Of a DNA stretch of 64,000 nt, positions 12,401-26,100 are shown one piece after another. This stretch comes from Bemisia tabaci (lineage: Eukaryota; Arthropoda; Insecta; Hemiptera; Aleyrodidae). Under the pieces are notes generated by a model. That model made no database searches. It was not told where the DNA came from and saw only the letters and a list, made by a program, of their open reading frames with translations. The stretch spans positions 72,039,660-72,103,659 of the forward strand of contig NC_092793.1 of assembly GCF_918797505.1 (NCBI RefSeq), read 5' to 3'. Positions within the stretch are counted from its first letter, which is position 1; every line of letters begins with the position of its first letter. Made by a program: the position numbers and the translations under genes.

Positions 12401-14102
12401 CAGATATTAATTTGCTTCGCACTATGGAGAAAATTCACCGAAATTTGCACAAAAATCCACACAATTGTTTACATGTCAAAAATTAAATTGCCCAATACGC
12501 GGTCCAGTTATAAAATCTCCCTCCTTTTTAAATTTTCAAGTTCAACTGTATTTATATCACGTTATTTTCACAGTTACCTATCACATATAATCCTGAGGGC
12601 CGTCTTCAAATTTGTGTCGTAGACTGTGGATTGAAATATAATCAGTTGCGCTGCTTATTATCAAGGAATGTCAGAGTTGATGTAGTGCCATGGAATCATC
12701 CTATTCATCCGGACAGCTATGATGGACTCTTTCTAAGTAATGGGCCAGGGGACCCTTGCATGAGCCATGAGACAATTAATAATTTGAAAAATGTCTTGAG
12801 TCTATCTTCATCGGACAGCAAGAGAGTGAAACCAATTTTCGGAATCTGTTTAGGACATCAGCTACTAGCATCTGCCGTTGGCTGTAAAACATACAAATTG
12901 AAGTAAGTTATGTACTCTTTCTGCGGTGTCTCAGTGGCTTTGTTATTACCTAAATTCATTAAGAATTTTTGACTAGAAATTTTTTATTTATTTATTTATT
13001 TAGTTAGTTAGTTAGTGTAAACTTACAATTGAACAAACTTTCATAGTCATTTACCGACTCCCTTAGTCTTTACAAATTTGTTTTTATCATGAAATCAAAT
13101 GTAAATATTGGTTCTACAATGATTTTAGAATGCTGAAAGGTTTTAATACTTTGAGGAGTAATTAAATATTTTACTTTACAATTGAAATCGAGAAAAACTT
13201 TATGAATACATGAGAAATTTAGAAAAATTAAGAAAATCTTTAAGAATTAAGAATCCAATTTGAAAGTAGAAATTTGGAGCAATGTATAGAAGGACCAAAT
13301 TTAAAAGAATGGAAATGACTGGGGAAAACTTGGTGAAACAACTATGAACATACATAACAACAAAAAAAACACCTTGTAAGAAGATATCTTTCACACTTAG
13401 GTCCTACAGATGACATAGTCTGGCTAGGGCATGATGGCTCGATTACTTGCCGTTATTTCCGATCAAACAGAGATGAGCTGAGCCCATAAGATTTACATCT
13501 CTTTAGCTGTCCCACATCTGCACTCTAATTTAGGAGATGAATTGCCTCTGGATTAGGGTGAGAATGTAGTCTTTCCTCTTAACTATTGTACATTCTGGAG
13601 ATTGATGCTTCAATGCTTTCTACACCCAGCTCATCTCTGATATCGAAATTTCGCTCGTACCATCTTGCTCCAGTCAGTTGTCTTTAGATTCTGTTTTGTA
13701 GTGCCTCTATCTGCTTGATGTCAGAAGTCAGAGGGTGATGCGCAGGCCCACATCTGACAGCTGCAAGCCCAGTTGGCCTTATCATGGATTCATACAATAA
13801 AATTTTATCGTCAGATTTTGCCGAAGATCTATGTATCAAGAATAGTCTAATTTTTTTCTTTCTATTCTCAAATAAATCTATGAGTTGCACTTGTACCCAA
13901 TAATTCTGTTTTACAGGTATGGTAACCGTGGTCAAAATCAACCATGTGTGTTAGAAGGTACGGAAAGGTGCTTCATGACTTCTCAAAATCATGGGTTTGC
14001 AGTTGATAGTTCCAGTTTGCCTTCTGGTTGGAAACCTCTGTTCACAAATAAAAACGATAACACAAATGAAGGGATTGTTCATGATAATATGCCGTACTTT
14101 AG
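6484..14102 (+). CDS. CAD: CAD exons 1-5: glutaminase (GATase) part
   Basis: Exons 1-5 and the start of exon 6 encode the class I glutamine amidotransferase that releases ammonia for carbamoyl phosphate. The nucleophile is Cys266 in [13 protein letters not shown]. The His350/Glu352 pair is in VQFHPEH at the start of exon 6. LSNGPGDP and TSQNHGFAV are also standard. Exon 1 is only 109 nt and ends with one base (G) that completes a Val codon in exon 2. Confidence 0.95.
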
Positions 14103-17100
14103 GTATGTATGTTTTTAAATTTTTTTAAATGAACACATTCTCTCTCTGCGATTCCAGGACCACTCGCCCACCCGCCTGCAATGGTCATTAAAAACACGAA
14201 GATTACAACAAAAGTCGCTCGTCTTTCAGACAGGCCACTAAACAAAAATGCGTCACAGAACTAAATCAACTCCTGAGCCGCTCAAATTGCATGCATCCTT
14301 CGAGTTGAAGATTAACTTGATTTCTAACTCCAGTTTTCAGTTATTCAGATTTAAGCGTGAGAGCGGTGCTCAATTCTAACTTTTGCAACTTGCAACTTAA
14401 TGATAACGCTTGAAGGTACAAAAATATGTTGGTTAAAAGGGTTGTGGATGAATATCCGTAGTTTTAAAAGTCTTAGGCGGAAACGTGTATATGATTGGTC
14501 CCTTAGCCAAAAAAACTGTAGGTGAATAGTCTTGGCACTCACCCTGCGCATTGCTTGACCAGCAACATTTTGTGGATCTATTAGGCTCTCTGTTTCATAG
14601 TTGTCTCGAATCATTTATCAGTAACCAAAGGACCCCACACTCTCACTAAATACAGAAAGATTCTGCTGAAACTAAATTTTTTCAGCTTTATTTATGATGT
14701 TCTTTAAGTTTTTTCATCAATAACCATGAATGTTTGCTCTGAGTTTTTTACTTGAGAATGTGATTTTTCAAATTCTACATTTTGAAAGTTGCTACTTTAG
14801 TTAATAGTGTGAAAAGTCAATAATTACTATGTTGGTTAAATGTCTTTGAAATGAATTGAATTGAACTGTCTTTTTTCTGAATTGTCTTTTTGTACTTTGA
14901 AGTAGCAATGTTCCAATTTAAACAAGTCATTTACACAATATTTATTTTAAATTTTGTTCGCAGTGTCCAGTTTCATCCGGAACACTGTCCTGGGCCACAA
15001 GATCTGGAATGTCTTTTTGATGTATTTTTAGATTTGGTTGATTCATACAAAAACAATGGAAATGTTACCAAAGGTGCCTCCATTAAAGATCATTTAATGA
15101 AAAAATTACTTCCTGAGAAACCTGTCGCCAAACCATCCTGCACGCCGAAAAAAGTATTGTTACTGGGTTCAGGAGGTTTATCAATCGGTCAAGCCGGAGA
15201 GTTTGATTATTCAGGATCTCAAGCAATCAAGGCTCTAAGAGAACAACAAATTCAAACAGTTCTGATCAACCCAAACATTGCCACCGTTCAAACCTCTAAA
15301 GGCTTAGCAGACAAAGTCTACTTACTTCCAATTGATCCGTTTTATGTGGAACAAGTCATAAAATGTGAAAGACCTGATGGAGTATTGCTCACATTTGGAG
15401 GACAGACAGCTTTGAATTGTGGGATTGAGCTGGAAAAATCCCAAGTGTTTAGCAAGTATAATGTCACAGTATTGGGGACTCCCATCACCTCAATAATTGA
15501 AACAGAGGATCGAAAACTGTTTGTTGACAAGATAAATGAAATTGGAGAAAAAGTAGCTCCAAGTGCTGTTGTTTATAACATGCAAGAGGCATTAGAAGCT
15601 GCAGAAGTTTTAGGATATCCAGTAATGGCGCGAGCTGCATTTGCATTGGGTGGTCTTGGATCAGGGTTTGCTCACACGCCTGAAGAGTTACGCAAGCTGG
15701 CTCAACAAGCATTTGCCCATTCAAACCAACTGATTATTGACAAGTCTTTAAAAGGATGGAAAGAAATAGAATATGAAGTTGTCAGAGATATAAATGATAA
15801 TTGCATCACGGTTTGTAACATGGAAAATGTGGATCCTCTGGGAATTCACACCGGAGAATCAATTGTTGTAGCTCCGAGTCAGACTCTTTCAAATGCTGAG
15901 TATAATAAACTTAGGACGACAGCAATCAAAGTAATCCGTCATTTTGGAGTGGTGGGAGAATGTAATATTCAGTATGCTCTGAATCCAAAATCTGGAGAAT
16001 ATTATATCATTGAAGTCAATGCTCGATTGTCTCGTAGCTCCGCTCTCGCCAGTAAAGCCACAGGGTACCCATTAGCTTATGTTGCTGCTAAATTGGCTAT
16101 AGGTCGCTCTTTACCTGATATTAAAAATTCTGTAACTGGTCAGACAACAGCTTGTTTTGAACCTAGCCTTGATTACTGTGTCGTCAAAATGCCACGTTGG
16201 GACCTCAGTAAATTCAGCCGAGTGAGCACAAAAATTGGAAGCTCCATGAAGAGTGTTGGAGAAGTAATGTCTGTCGGTCGCTGTTTTGAAGAGGCATTTC
16301 AAAAAGCTTTTCGAATGGTCGATGAAAACGTTTCAGGATTTGACCCATATTTGAAAGCCGTATCTGATGAAGAGCTGGAACAACCAACTGACAAACGAAT
16401 CTTCGTTCTAGCAGCAGCAATTAAAGCTAACTACTCCATTCAACGTCTTTATGATCTTACAAAAATTGACAAGTGGTTTTTATACAAAATGGTCAATATC
16501 ATAAATATGTACACGCTGTTGGAAAGCCTGTCAACTAAAGCTCTACCAGTAGAGGTATTGTTAAAAGCAAAGAAGTTGGGATTTTCTGACACACAAATTG
16601 CTGGTTGTATCAAAAGCACAGAATTAGCTGTTCGAAAACTACGTGAAGAAAATGAAATCATTCCATTTGTCAAACAAATTGATACTGTTGCAGCAGAGTG
16701 GCCTGCCACTACGAATTATCTGTATTTGACCTATAATGCAGAGAGCCATGATATAGAATTTGAAGGTGGGCTCATTATGGTCCTGGGATCTGGCGTGTAT
16801 CGGATCGGAAGTTCTGTAGAGTTTGACTGGTGTGCAGTGAGCTGCCTGAAAGAGCTTCGTCGTCTTGGCAAAAAAACAATCATGGTCAATTATAATCCAG
16901 AGACCGTCAGCACTGATTATGATATGTGCGATCGGTTGTATTTTGAAGAAATCTCTTTTGAAGTAGTCATGGATATTTACAATCTTGAAAATCCGGAGGG
17001 AATGATTTTGAGCATGGGAGGCCAGCTGCCAAACAACATAGCAATGGACTTGCACCGTCAGCAGGCAAGGATTCTTGGCACCTCTCCAGAATCCATCGAT

Positions 17101-20100
17101 GGAGCAGAAAATCGATTCAAATTTTCCAGGATGCTTGACAGAATTGGAGTGTCTCAGCCCCGGTGGAAAGAATTAACGAACTTACAGTCTGCAATTGAAT
17201 TTTGTGAGGAAGTTGGCTATCCATGTTTAGTGAGGCCATCTTACGTCCTAAGTGGTGCCGCAATGAGTGTAACACACAATGCTCAAGATCTGGAGAATTA
17301 CCTCGCTGCAGCGAGTGAAGTAAACAAAGAGCACCCTGTCGTTATCTCAAAGTTTATCACTGAAGCCAAAGAAATCGATGTCGACGCAGTTGCATTTGAT
17401 GGAGTTATTTTGTGCATGGCTGTCTCAGAGCATGTTGAAAATGCTGGTGTTCATTCTGGTGATGCAACATTAGTCACTCCTCCTCAAGACATCAACGCTG
17501 AAACCCTAAAAAAAATTAAAGCGATATCTTGTGCCATTGCCAGTTCGCTAGAAGTCACAGGACCATTCAATATGCAACTAATAGCCAAGAATAATGAGTT
17601 AAAAGTTATTGAATGCAATGTACGAGTCTCAAGGTCTTTTCCTTTTGTCTCTAAAACTCTTAACCATGACTTTGTGGCTATGGCCACACAGGTCATCATC
17701 GGTGAAAAAGTAGATCCTGTAGATATATTAGCAGGGTGCGGTAAAGTTGGAGTGAAAGTTGCGCAGTTTTCCTTCTCTAGACTTGCAGGTTGGTGTTAAT
17801 TCGTTTTTCTTTCGTCATTTTATCCTTAATCATAATAATTAGAAATACAATATTCTAACCAATGTAGTATATCTTTTCCAAGCAAGGACAGCATATTCAG
17901 TAGATCATGGACAGAAAAATTTTAACGGATTCGTGAAGTTGTTTGGTCATGACGTCGAACACGATGTCATTTTCGACTTCCATTATCTGACGCACTCTAT
18001 CATTACGGACCCGATCTCTCCTAGAAATTCCTGCTGACCTTCTCCAGAAATCCATCTCCGTTGCTCTTAGCATATCCTGTGTCCGTTTCTTCAGCTGCCA
18101 AACTTCACATCCGTATGTTAATATACTTTTGACTACAGCGTTGTATATCCTCCTCTTGTTATCTTTGGAAATCCGCTGATCCCAGAGGATTCCATTTAAC
18201 ATCGCTATAGCCTTCCTTGCTAAGGTGTTCCTTTCCCTGATAGCTTGATCCGTCCTTCCATCCTGGGTCAACCGCACTCCCAAGTACTTAAAGTGCTCGC
18301 AGCCTTTGATCTGCTGCCCATCCTCCAACTCAATGCTTTGCTGATCACCGCCAAAAGTCATCTTCTCAGATTTGGATATGCTGACTTCCAGACCCCACTT
18401 CCGATACTCTTCTACTAGCTTGCGCATCATGTATTCCGCGTCATCTTGATCTTGAGCAACCACCACCTGGTCATCAGCAAAGCACAGAGTAAACAGAGTT
18501 TCGAGATCACCCAAGGGGACACCCATACCAGAGCATTTCTTTTTCCATTCTTTTAGCACGCACTCGAGATAAATTTTAAATAATGTTGGCGACAAACAAC
18601 ATCCCTGTTTTAAACCCTTAGTCACATAAAATCCCGCTGACAACCCCCCATGGCACTTAACTTTGGTAAAACTCCCTTTATAAAATCGCTTAACAGCGTC
18701 AATCAACCCCCCGTTAAAATTCGATTTTTCCAAGGCCTCCCAAAGTTTCACCAACGGCACGCTGTCATACGCCTTCTGGAGATCCACAAAAATTAAATGC
18801 AGTTCCTGAGCTACGGCCATTTTCTTCTCAATGACCTGGACAATAACAAAGAGGTGATCTATCGTAGACCTGCCAGCTCTAAAACCAGCCTGCTCCTCTG
18901 CTTCGTGATCCTGCCATTCGTCCTCGATCTTCGCTTTCAGTGATATTAAGTGTTGTTAAATTTAAGGGTATTAAGCCCTGTTTTTCATTCATCGTTCAAA
19001 TGAATTTCATTTATTCAAGTATAGATACTTTAATTCTTGAGATTTGCATTTATGCATTTGTACAGTTGTGCATTTGCTTGGGCTTATATGGTTCATATAC
19101 TGAGACATTACAAAGAATGTCCTCTCATTTTCCGAGGGGTGCCTTGGAGCTAAATGCCTACTGTAGATGAGAAGATTGTCCTCAATACGCAACTGTGCAC
19201 AAATGAAGAAAGCGAATCTAGAAAATTTCTATTTTTATTACAGGTGCAATTCTTATCCAAACAGTTCTAGTTGTGTCTACATCTGTTACCTCCTGCTTCA
19301 TATCTGCTTCATTTTATTCCTTTTGTGAGTTGTATGTGTAGCTGTCGTAGTGTTTGACAGTTTTTCCTCATATTTTGTCTTTGGGTTCAATTTTGACAGG
19401 AGCGGACGTTATGCTTGGAGTTGAAATGGCCTCGACTGGTGAAGTTGCATGCTTTGGAGATAACCGTTATGAAGCTTACCTAAAAGCTATGATGAGCACT
19501 GGTTTCCAATGGCCAGAAAAAGCCATTCTTCTCTCTATTGGTAGTTTCAAGCATAAAATGGAGTTGTTACCTAGTATTCGCTCTCTCCAGAAGATGGGCT
19601 ACAAATTATATGCAAGTATGGGGACAGCAGATTTTTATACAGAACATGGTGTTGACGTACAGCCTGTCCACTGGAATTTTGAAAACATTGGAGAACATGC
19701 AACTAGCGGTGATCTGAATCATCTCGCTAACTTTTTATTGAACAAAAGTTTTGATCTTGTTATCAATTTACCAATGAGAAACGGAGGTGCACGACGAGCT
19801 TCATCCTTCATGACCCATGGGTACAGGACAAGGAGGCTTGCTGTAGAGCATTCAGTACCATTAGTGACAGATGTGAAATGTGCAAAATTACTTGTAGAGG
19901 TAAATATAATTCAAACTTGTTAATAATTGTACACTGGTCGCCTTATTACAGCAATATTTGTCAGAATGTTAACTTTGGAAAGTAATTCTCTCATCTGTCT
20001 ATAGTTAACGAAAAAAATATCCATAAACTTAACAGTCAAGGTGTCAGTTTTGTATCAAGTTTGACTCTTTATTGGCCATCGAATTCATTTATTGAGAAGT

Positions 20101-23100
20101 AAAACAGAGTTAATAATATCTTCACAAAAATGGACATGGTATCTATTGAAGGTTAGAGGAACGACTCCAATTAATTTTTGCAAGAATTCAAGCTTAGAGG
20201 GATTCCTGAAAAATAATGAGAAGGTGGTTGTCAGTGTGAGTTAAATAGAATTATTTCTTATCATGCAAGTTTTAATGAGGTGTTCAAATTATCATCAGTA
20301 AAGACTTAAAAATGTGTTTCCTCAAATATCTTGACATGGCGTAGACATCTCGACTTCTTGAAGTTGTTAAATAAGTATTGTGTATACATTCAATAAATTA
20401 TCTACCTCACCACAGTCGAATCGAATGAGTTTTGAAGAGTCTTAAAATCCCAGTCAAGTACTTTCTCCCTTTGTTGACTCTCCATTCATTACTATTTTTA
20501 TCGAGTTTTCTTAATCGTTGGGTGTAAGTGTATTCTGTATGATTATTTTCGCTTTTTAATTCTCTCTTGTTTCATGAATAATATACTTTTTATTTTAATT
20601 ATTCCCTTTTTTATGTTGATTGCAGGCAATGTTAAAGACTGGAGGTGCGCCAAATATGAAAACACATACTGATTGCATTTCGTCTCATAACATAGTGAAA
20701 CTACCGGGTTTCATTGATGTCCACGTTCATGTCCGAGATCCAGGAGCAACTCACAAAGAAGACTTTGCCTCTGGGACTGCAGCAGCATTAGCAGGCGGGG
20801 TGACGCTGATATGCGCCATGCCCAACACTAATCCATCCATTGTGAATGCCTCCTCGTTCACAGTTGCTAAAAAAGCAGCTCAAGCCAGAGCCCGTTGTGA
20901 TTATGCTTTGTTTATTGGAGCCTCAGCTGATAATTATTCCGCCATACCCGAACTTGCCCCTGCAGCTGCCGGATTGAAAATGTATCTGAACGAAACATTC
21001 AGCACTCTGACATTGCCTGATATTTCAGTCTGGGGCAAACATTTCGAAAACTGGCCCAGAACTTTTCCTCTTTGTGTTCACGCGGAGCGCCAGACCACAG
21101 CTGCTGTTCTCCTCCTCGCTTCACTACACAATCGTCCTGTTCATGTCTGCCATGTTGCACGGAAAGAAGAAGTAGAAATTATTCGTGCAGCCAAAAAGAA
21201 AGTAAGTGATTCCTATGCAACAAATTCCCTTTGATTTCTATCAAATTCATGAACTGGCCCTATAAGGGAAAAAATTAATTAATTTCATTCTTAACTTTAT
21301 ATCTCTTACAACTTTTGATTTATTGTAGTATGTATTTTGCTATTTCAAATTATCAAAAGGACACGCAGAAACAATTAAGTTCTTAAATCTATTGTTTGGG
21401 TAGTTCGCTGGAACACCTTCTTTGTACCATCAATGTGCAAAAATGTCTTGAAAATGAAATCCAAACTTTAATATCATATAAACTACTGTTGTTAATTCTT
21501 TTTTTCGCTGTCAAATATTTGTCTGTTATTGTCAACTTTAGTCGACGATGCTAAGATTATTTTTTTGATGTTACAGGGTATTCAAGTCACATGTGAAGTT
21601 GCTCCGCATCATTTATTCTTGACAAAAGATGATTTGGCAACTATCGGAGAGGGTAGAGGCCAAGTAAGACCGATGCTGTCTGCAGAAGAAGACCGAGAAG
21701 CACTGTGGGAGAATATTGACATAATTGACTGTTTTGCCACCGACCATGCCCCTCATACGGTGGAGGAAAAGAATAGTGAGAAACCTCCTCCAGGTTTTCC
21801 TGGTCTTGAGACAATGTTGCCTCTTTTACTCACTGCTGTCTCTGAGGGTCGTCTAACGCTTGAGGTAATCATTTTATGCATCACAGTTGAATCAAATTTT
21901 TCTATTTTACTCCTATGAGAATTGTCAGTTGGTGGAATTTCCTAATAGCTCCAACTGAAGGAAGTATAATAATTTTTTAATTAATTATGAAGCTTATAAT
22001 AATCCAAAGATTACAACAGTAGACGAAAATAGCCCGAATAATTTAACCAAAAAACACAAGAAAAGCTGGTAATCATGGCTAAAAACATCCTAAAAATTGT
22101 TTGTTGAATATACGTGAAGTCAAGCTTTATTCCATCAGCTCTAGTTAATATTGCTCAAAGTATATTTGCGTAAGTGTAATTCTCTGTAAGGTATGTATAT
22201 TAGGAGTTTGAAATATACCTACCACTCACAATAGCAACATCTAATGCCATGTATCTACAAGGAATGCGAAAATTGTGAATTTTATCAATGGAGCTACTGC
22301 AGGGATCTCACTCAATATTAGCAACCTTTTTTAAGAATTTTCTTGAGATATTGGCCTACAATTTTTTTTCCATTTTGTTTCAGGATCTTGTAGACAAGTT
22401 GTATCACAATCCTCGTCGGATTTTCAATCTTCCAGAACAGCCAAACACATATATAGAAGTAGATTTAGATGCTGAATGGGTAATACCTGAGGCAATGCCA
22501 TTTACAAAATCCAAATGGACACCTTTTGCTGGGCAGAAAGTCAAAGGCTGTGTTCACAGAGTGACACTTCGTGGGGAAGTTGCTTATGTGGAAGGACAGG
22601 TTAGCTTTATCCATCTTTTGATGACTTAAATAACTTTTACCATCAGTATCTCATTCCACCGAACTTCAGCCATGAAAATTTTCTCGATTTTTCACCTTCG
22701 TCTTACACAAGAATTTTCTGCTTATATTTTGCATCTCATGTGATGAGTTATATTTAGTTAGATTTTTAATTGAAGGTTTTTGATTTTCTAAGGAAAGGAT
22801 GAAATCAGAAAAACAGAGTTCCCATATTTACAAAGGCTTTTTGTTCAAAATTTGGAAGCAACAGAAATTGGGTTAAAAAATTAACATTACAACAGTTTAA
22901 ACTCCCTTAAAATTAAATATTTTGTAAAGACTACAATTCGAAATGTCCACAACAGTGTTTACGGTCAAAATCTGAACTAACTCGTACTTTATACAGTATC
23001 AAGCAATTTTGAGATAAATGTTAAATCATCATTATAAACTCCAAGGACACCCATGAAATAGTCAACACATGACAGAAAATTTTTATATACATTTATATAC

Positions 23101-26100
23101 ATTTACATTAGGTACATACATTTATATACATTTCAGAATTTTTTTCTTGTCAAATATCAAGACAAATCCCAATGACTAATTGCCCAGGCATTTGGCAAAA
23201 TGCCTAATTTGACTATCATCCTGCAACTGCTATGCATATGAATCATACATATCAAAATTTTTCTTCAAATAAATCTATCATGAGTATATTAACTTCTCGC
23301 CAACAGGAGGATAAACTTGGCCCAGTACTTTATCCTCACTTTTTTGGGCACCCATTTTACAAATAGCAACTCTGTTCAGCTCGACATCCTTGGCCCATAT
23401 AAACTCATTTGCTTGGTTCTTTTCTCGGAAAGCCTCATTTTTGTACTTAGTTGTGTCTCCTCCGTACTGATTAAAACACTGAATTAACGCTGTAGCATCG
23501 ACCTGACCTTCTGCCCATCTCTCTTTTCCTGTCTTTCCTTTTCTTTTATGCCCTCTATTGGCTTGTATGGCATACCTCATATTGGCTAATGTTGCATGCA
23601 ATATCAAGGGTCGGGAGTCAATGATTAAGCCAGCCTTTTGAAATTCTTTGCAGATAGCCTGACCGAATTTAAGCAAGGGGAAAGGTGACAATGGGGAGGA
23701 TGATGGTTTTGCGTAAAATACTCGACTTTTTTTTGAAGATGGGAAAGTGGAAAGGCCAGTGAGCATAATGCGAAGAGGATTATTTTTATCAAAAGGAGTG
23801 GAATTGTTTTCCTTAACTTGTTGAGGTAGCACACTTTGAAGAATGTCTGCATAGTCAAGATTCTGTAGAAGTTCCAAAGCCCGGCTCATTCTTTCCTTCG
23901 ATGACAAGTCCATTACACCCAGTGTCAAGTGGAAGGTACCTGGTGGTCGATGAGCGATGGCTGGTAGAATCTGGAGGTCTGGATTTATAGATGGGAGACA
24001 TTGTGACATATTTACCTTATGATGTAGGATTTTACAATCTTCATCTGTTGTGTTGGCAGCATTTTGCTTCGACTGGCAGTGGTTTTCTCCTTGCTGCAGA
24101 GATGCGCTTTCTCTATTCGGTTTTGTGGCTACTTGGCGAAAATATTTTAATGATGCCGCCAGTTGTGGAATTGACTGATTTGTTACCAGGGGGAAACACA
24201 GGAAATGAGTCTTTCTTCTCATCCATGGTTGTTTGTTGCTTGTCCGTTGTCCAGAAGGACGTGGAGCTTTTTGCGCTTCTAAGCTAGATTTTGAGTCACT
24301 ATCATTTTGCGGGTGCTCAGTCAGAAAGTGAGATTTGCCTTTAAATGATACCTGGTGAAGTTGTAGTGGCTTTGTGTAGTAACAACTGGCAAATTGTACC
24401 ATTGAGGTGAAAGTCATCCGAGGAAAGTACAAGGTATGAGACATAATGCTCTAAATTGGCACAATTTGGAAATTCAAAAAGGTCGGTATTTGTATTTCAC
24501 TTCAGGAAGTGTAAATTCTACTTTTCTGAGTCGATATGTATCACAGCACAGCCAGAATACTTATGTCTTGGTCTGCTACAAGCCGTAATTATCACTACTT
24601 TAATTGTTACTGATAATGGAATGAACTAGATGTTACTGATAATGAAATGAACTGATAATGAAATGAACTGATACTGAAATGTGAGTTTCAAGTAGGTATT
24701 TCCTACATCACAAAAGCCTAGGTTTTGCTAAAGCCCTAATCTTCGTAAAAATGAAAAATATCTTCAATTTCTAAATGGAAATTATTTTTCCCTTTTTTTA
24801 AGATAATGTTAATTTCCTGCTCTACCCGTTCCCCTTCCCCTCCCCAGCAGCATTGACCTCCTGTTGCTTCCAGATTTTACTGAGCTATTTCTAGTTGTTC
24901 CTAGCCGATGACATTATTGAAGCACCAGATGATAATGTCATTGAGGCACTAGTTGATATCATAGTGGAATTACATAGTTGAAGACATCAATATATGATGC
25001 CTTGATGACATCGTCACCTTCCAGGCAAAGTATCACAAGCGCCATGCGACGTTTAAAAATTTCCGCCGCCATTTTATTTTTTTACAGAGAAATTGTTCAA
25101 CGAAGCTGTCCGAAAATTTCACTGAATTTTCTTTGTGCTGCCGATAAAATTTAGTGAAATTTCTAAACAGATTCAACCGACAATTTCTCAGTAAAAAAAT
25201 AAAATGGCGGCGGAAAGTTTTAAACGTCGCATGGTGCTTGTGATACTTTGCCTGGAAGGTGACGACATCATGAACCGATGTCCTGATATGTCCCAGATAA
25301 CCTTTTTATGACCCATGAATGACGCCATGGAAACTTGTTTTCATATTTTAAATATCCTTTTTATCAAATTTTAAATTAGCATACTCGTTTAATGTATATG
25401 TGTGTGCTTCAATAGATGTAATATCAATTTTTTACTTGCCATCAGGTTTTAGTTCCTCCAGGCTATGGCCAAGATGTTCGTGAATGGAAACAACCTCAAC
25501 TGGCACAAAAAATTATCATGCCAGTACTTCCCGCATCCAGTATAGCCAGTATAACCACTGATGATGCCATTTTAGTCCCAGAAATTTCAATACAGCAGTC
25601 AGAAACTCGTGTTCACGGTGAGTTTAACAGAATTATAAATATTGCTCTGCTGTTTACAACCAGAACACCTATTTGAAAGCTATTTTCTTCTAGGCACAAT
25701 CTCCTTTTACAAGAAAATCAACATTCTGTGTATTCTAAAGTATAATTTTTCATTCTATTGAGAATTTATATTAAACATACAGCGTACACATAAGAACAAT
25801 TGGCATTTTTTAAAATAATGTATTGGGTCTGAAAAATAATGCCCAGATTTTGCACTGACCCAAAACGGTGATGGAATAAAGAAAAGTCCAAATGGTCATT
25901 TATTGCAAAAGTCGAAAATGTAGTAAGCTGTGAACAGTGTAATATTTCGAAGGTCTATAATACAAATAGAATTGTCTGTAAAAGGTGATAGTCTCAAATG
26001 TCCTCTCTTCATGTTTTCCTTGTACCCACCTACACATATAACTTGAATAGTACTGTTTATATTCCAGCCATCAGATACAACAGTTGTTTCTATAACATAT

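Noticed and set aside
14890..14963. Extension of the long CAD open frame upstream of 14964
   Set aside because: Homology begins exactly after the TTCGCAG acceptor, where AG|T completes Ser346; the upstream part is intron.
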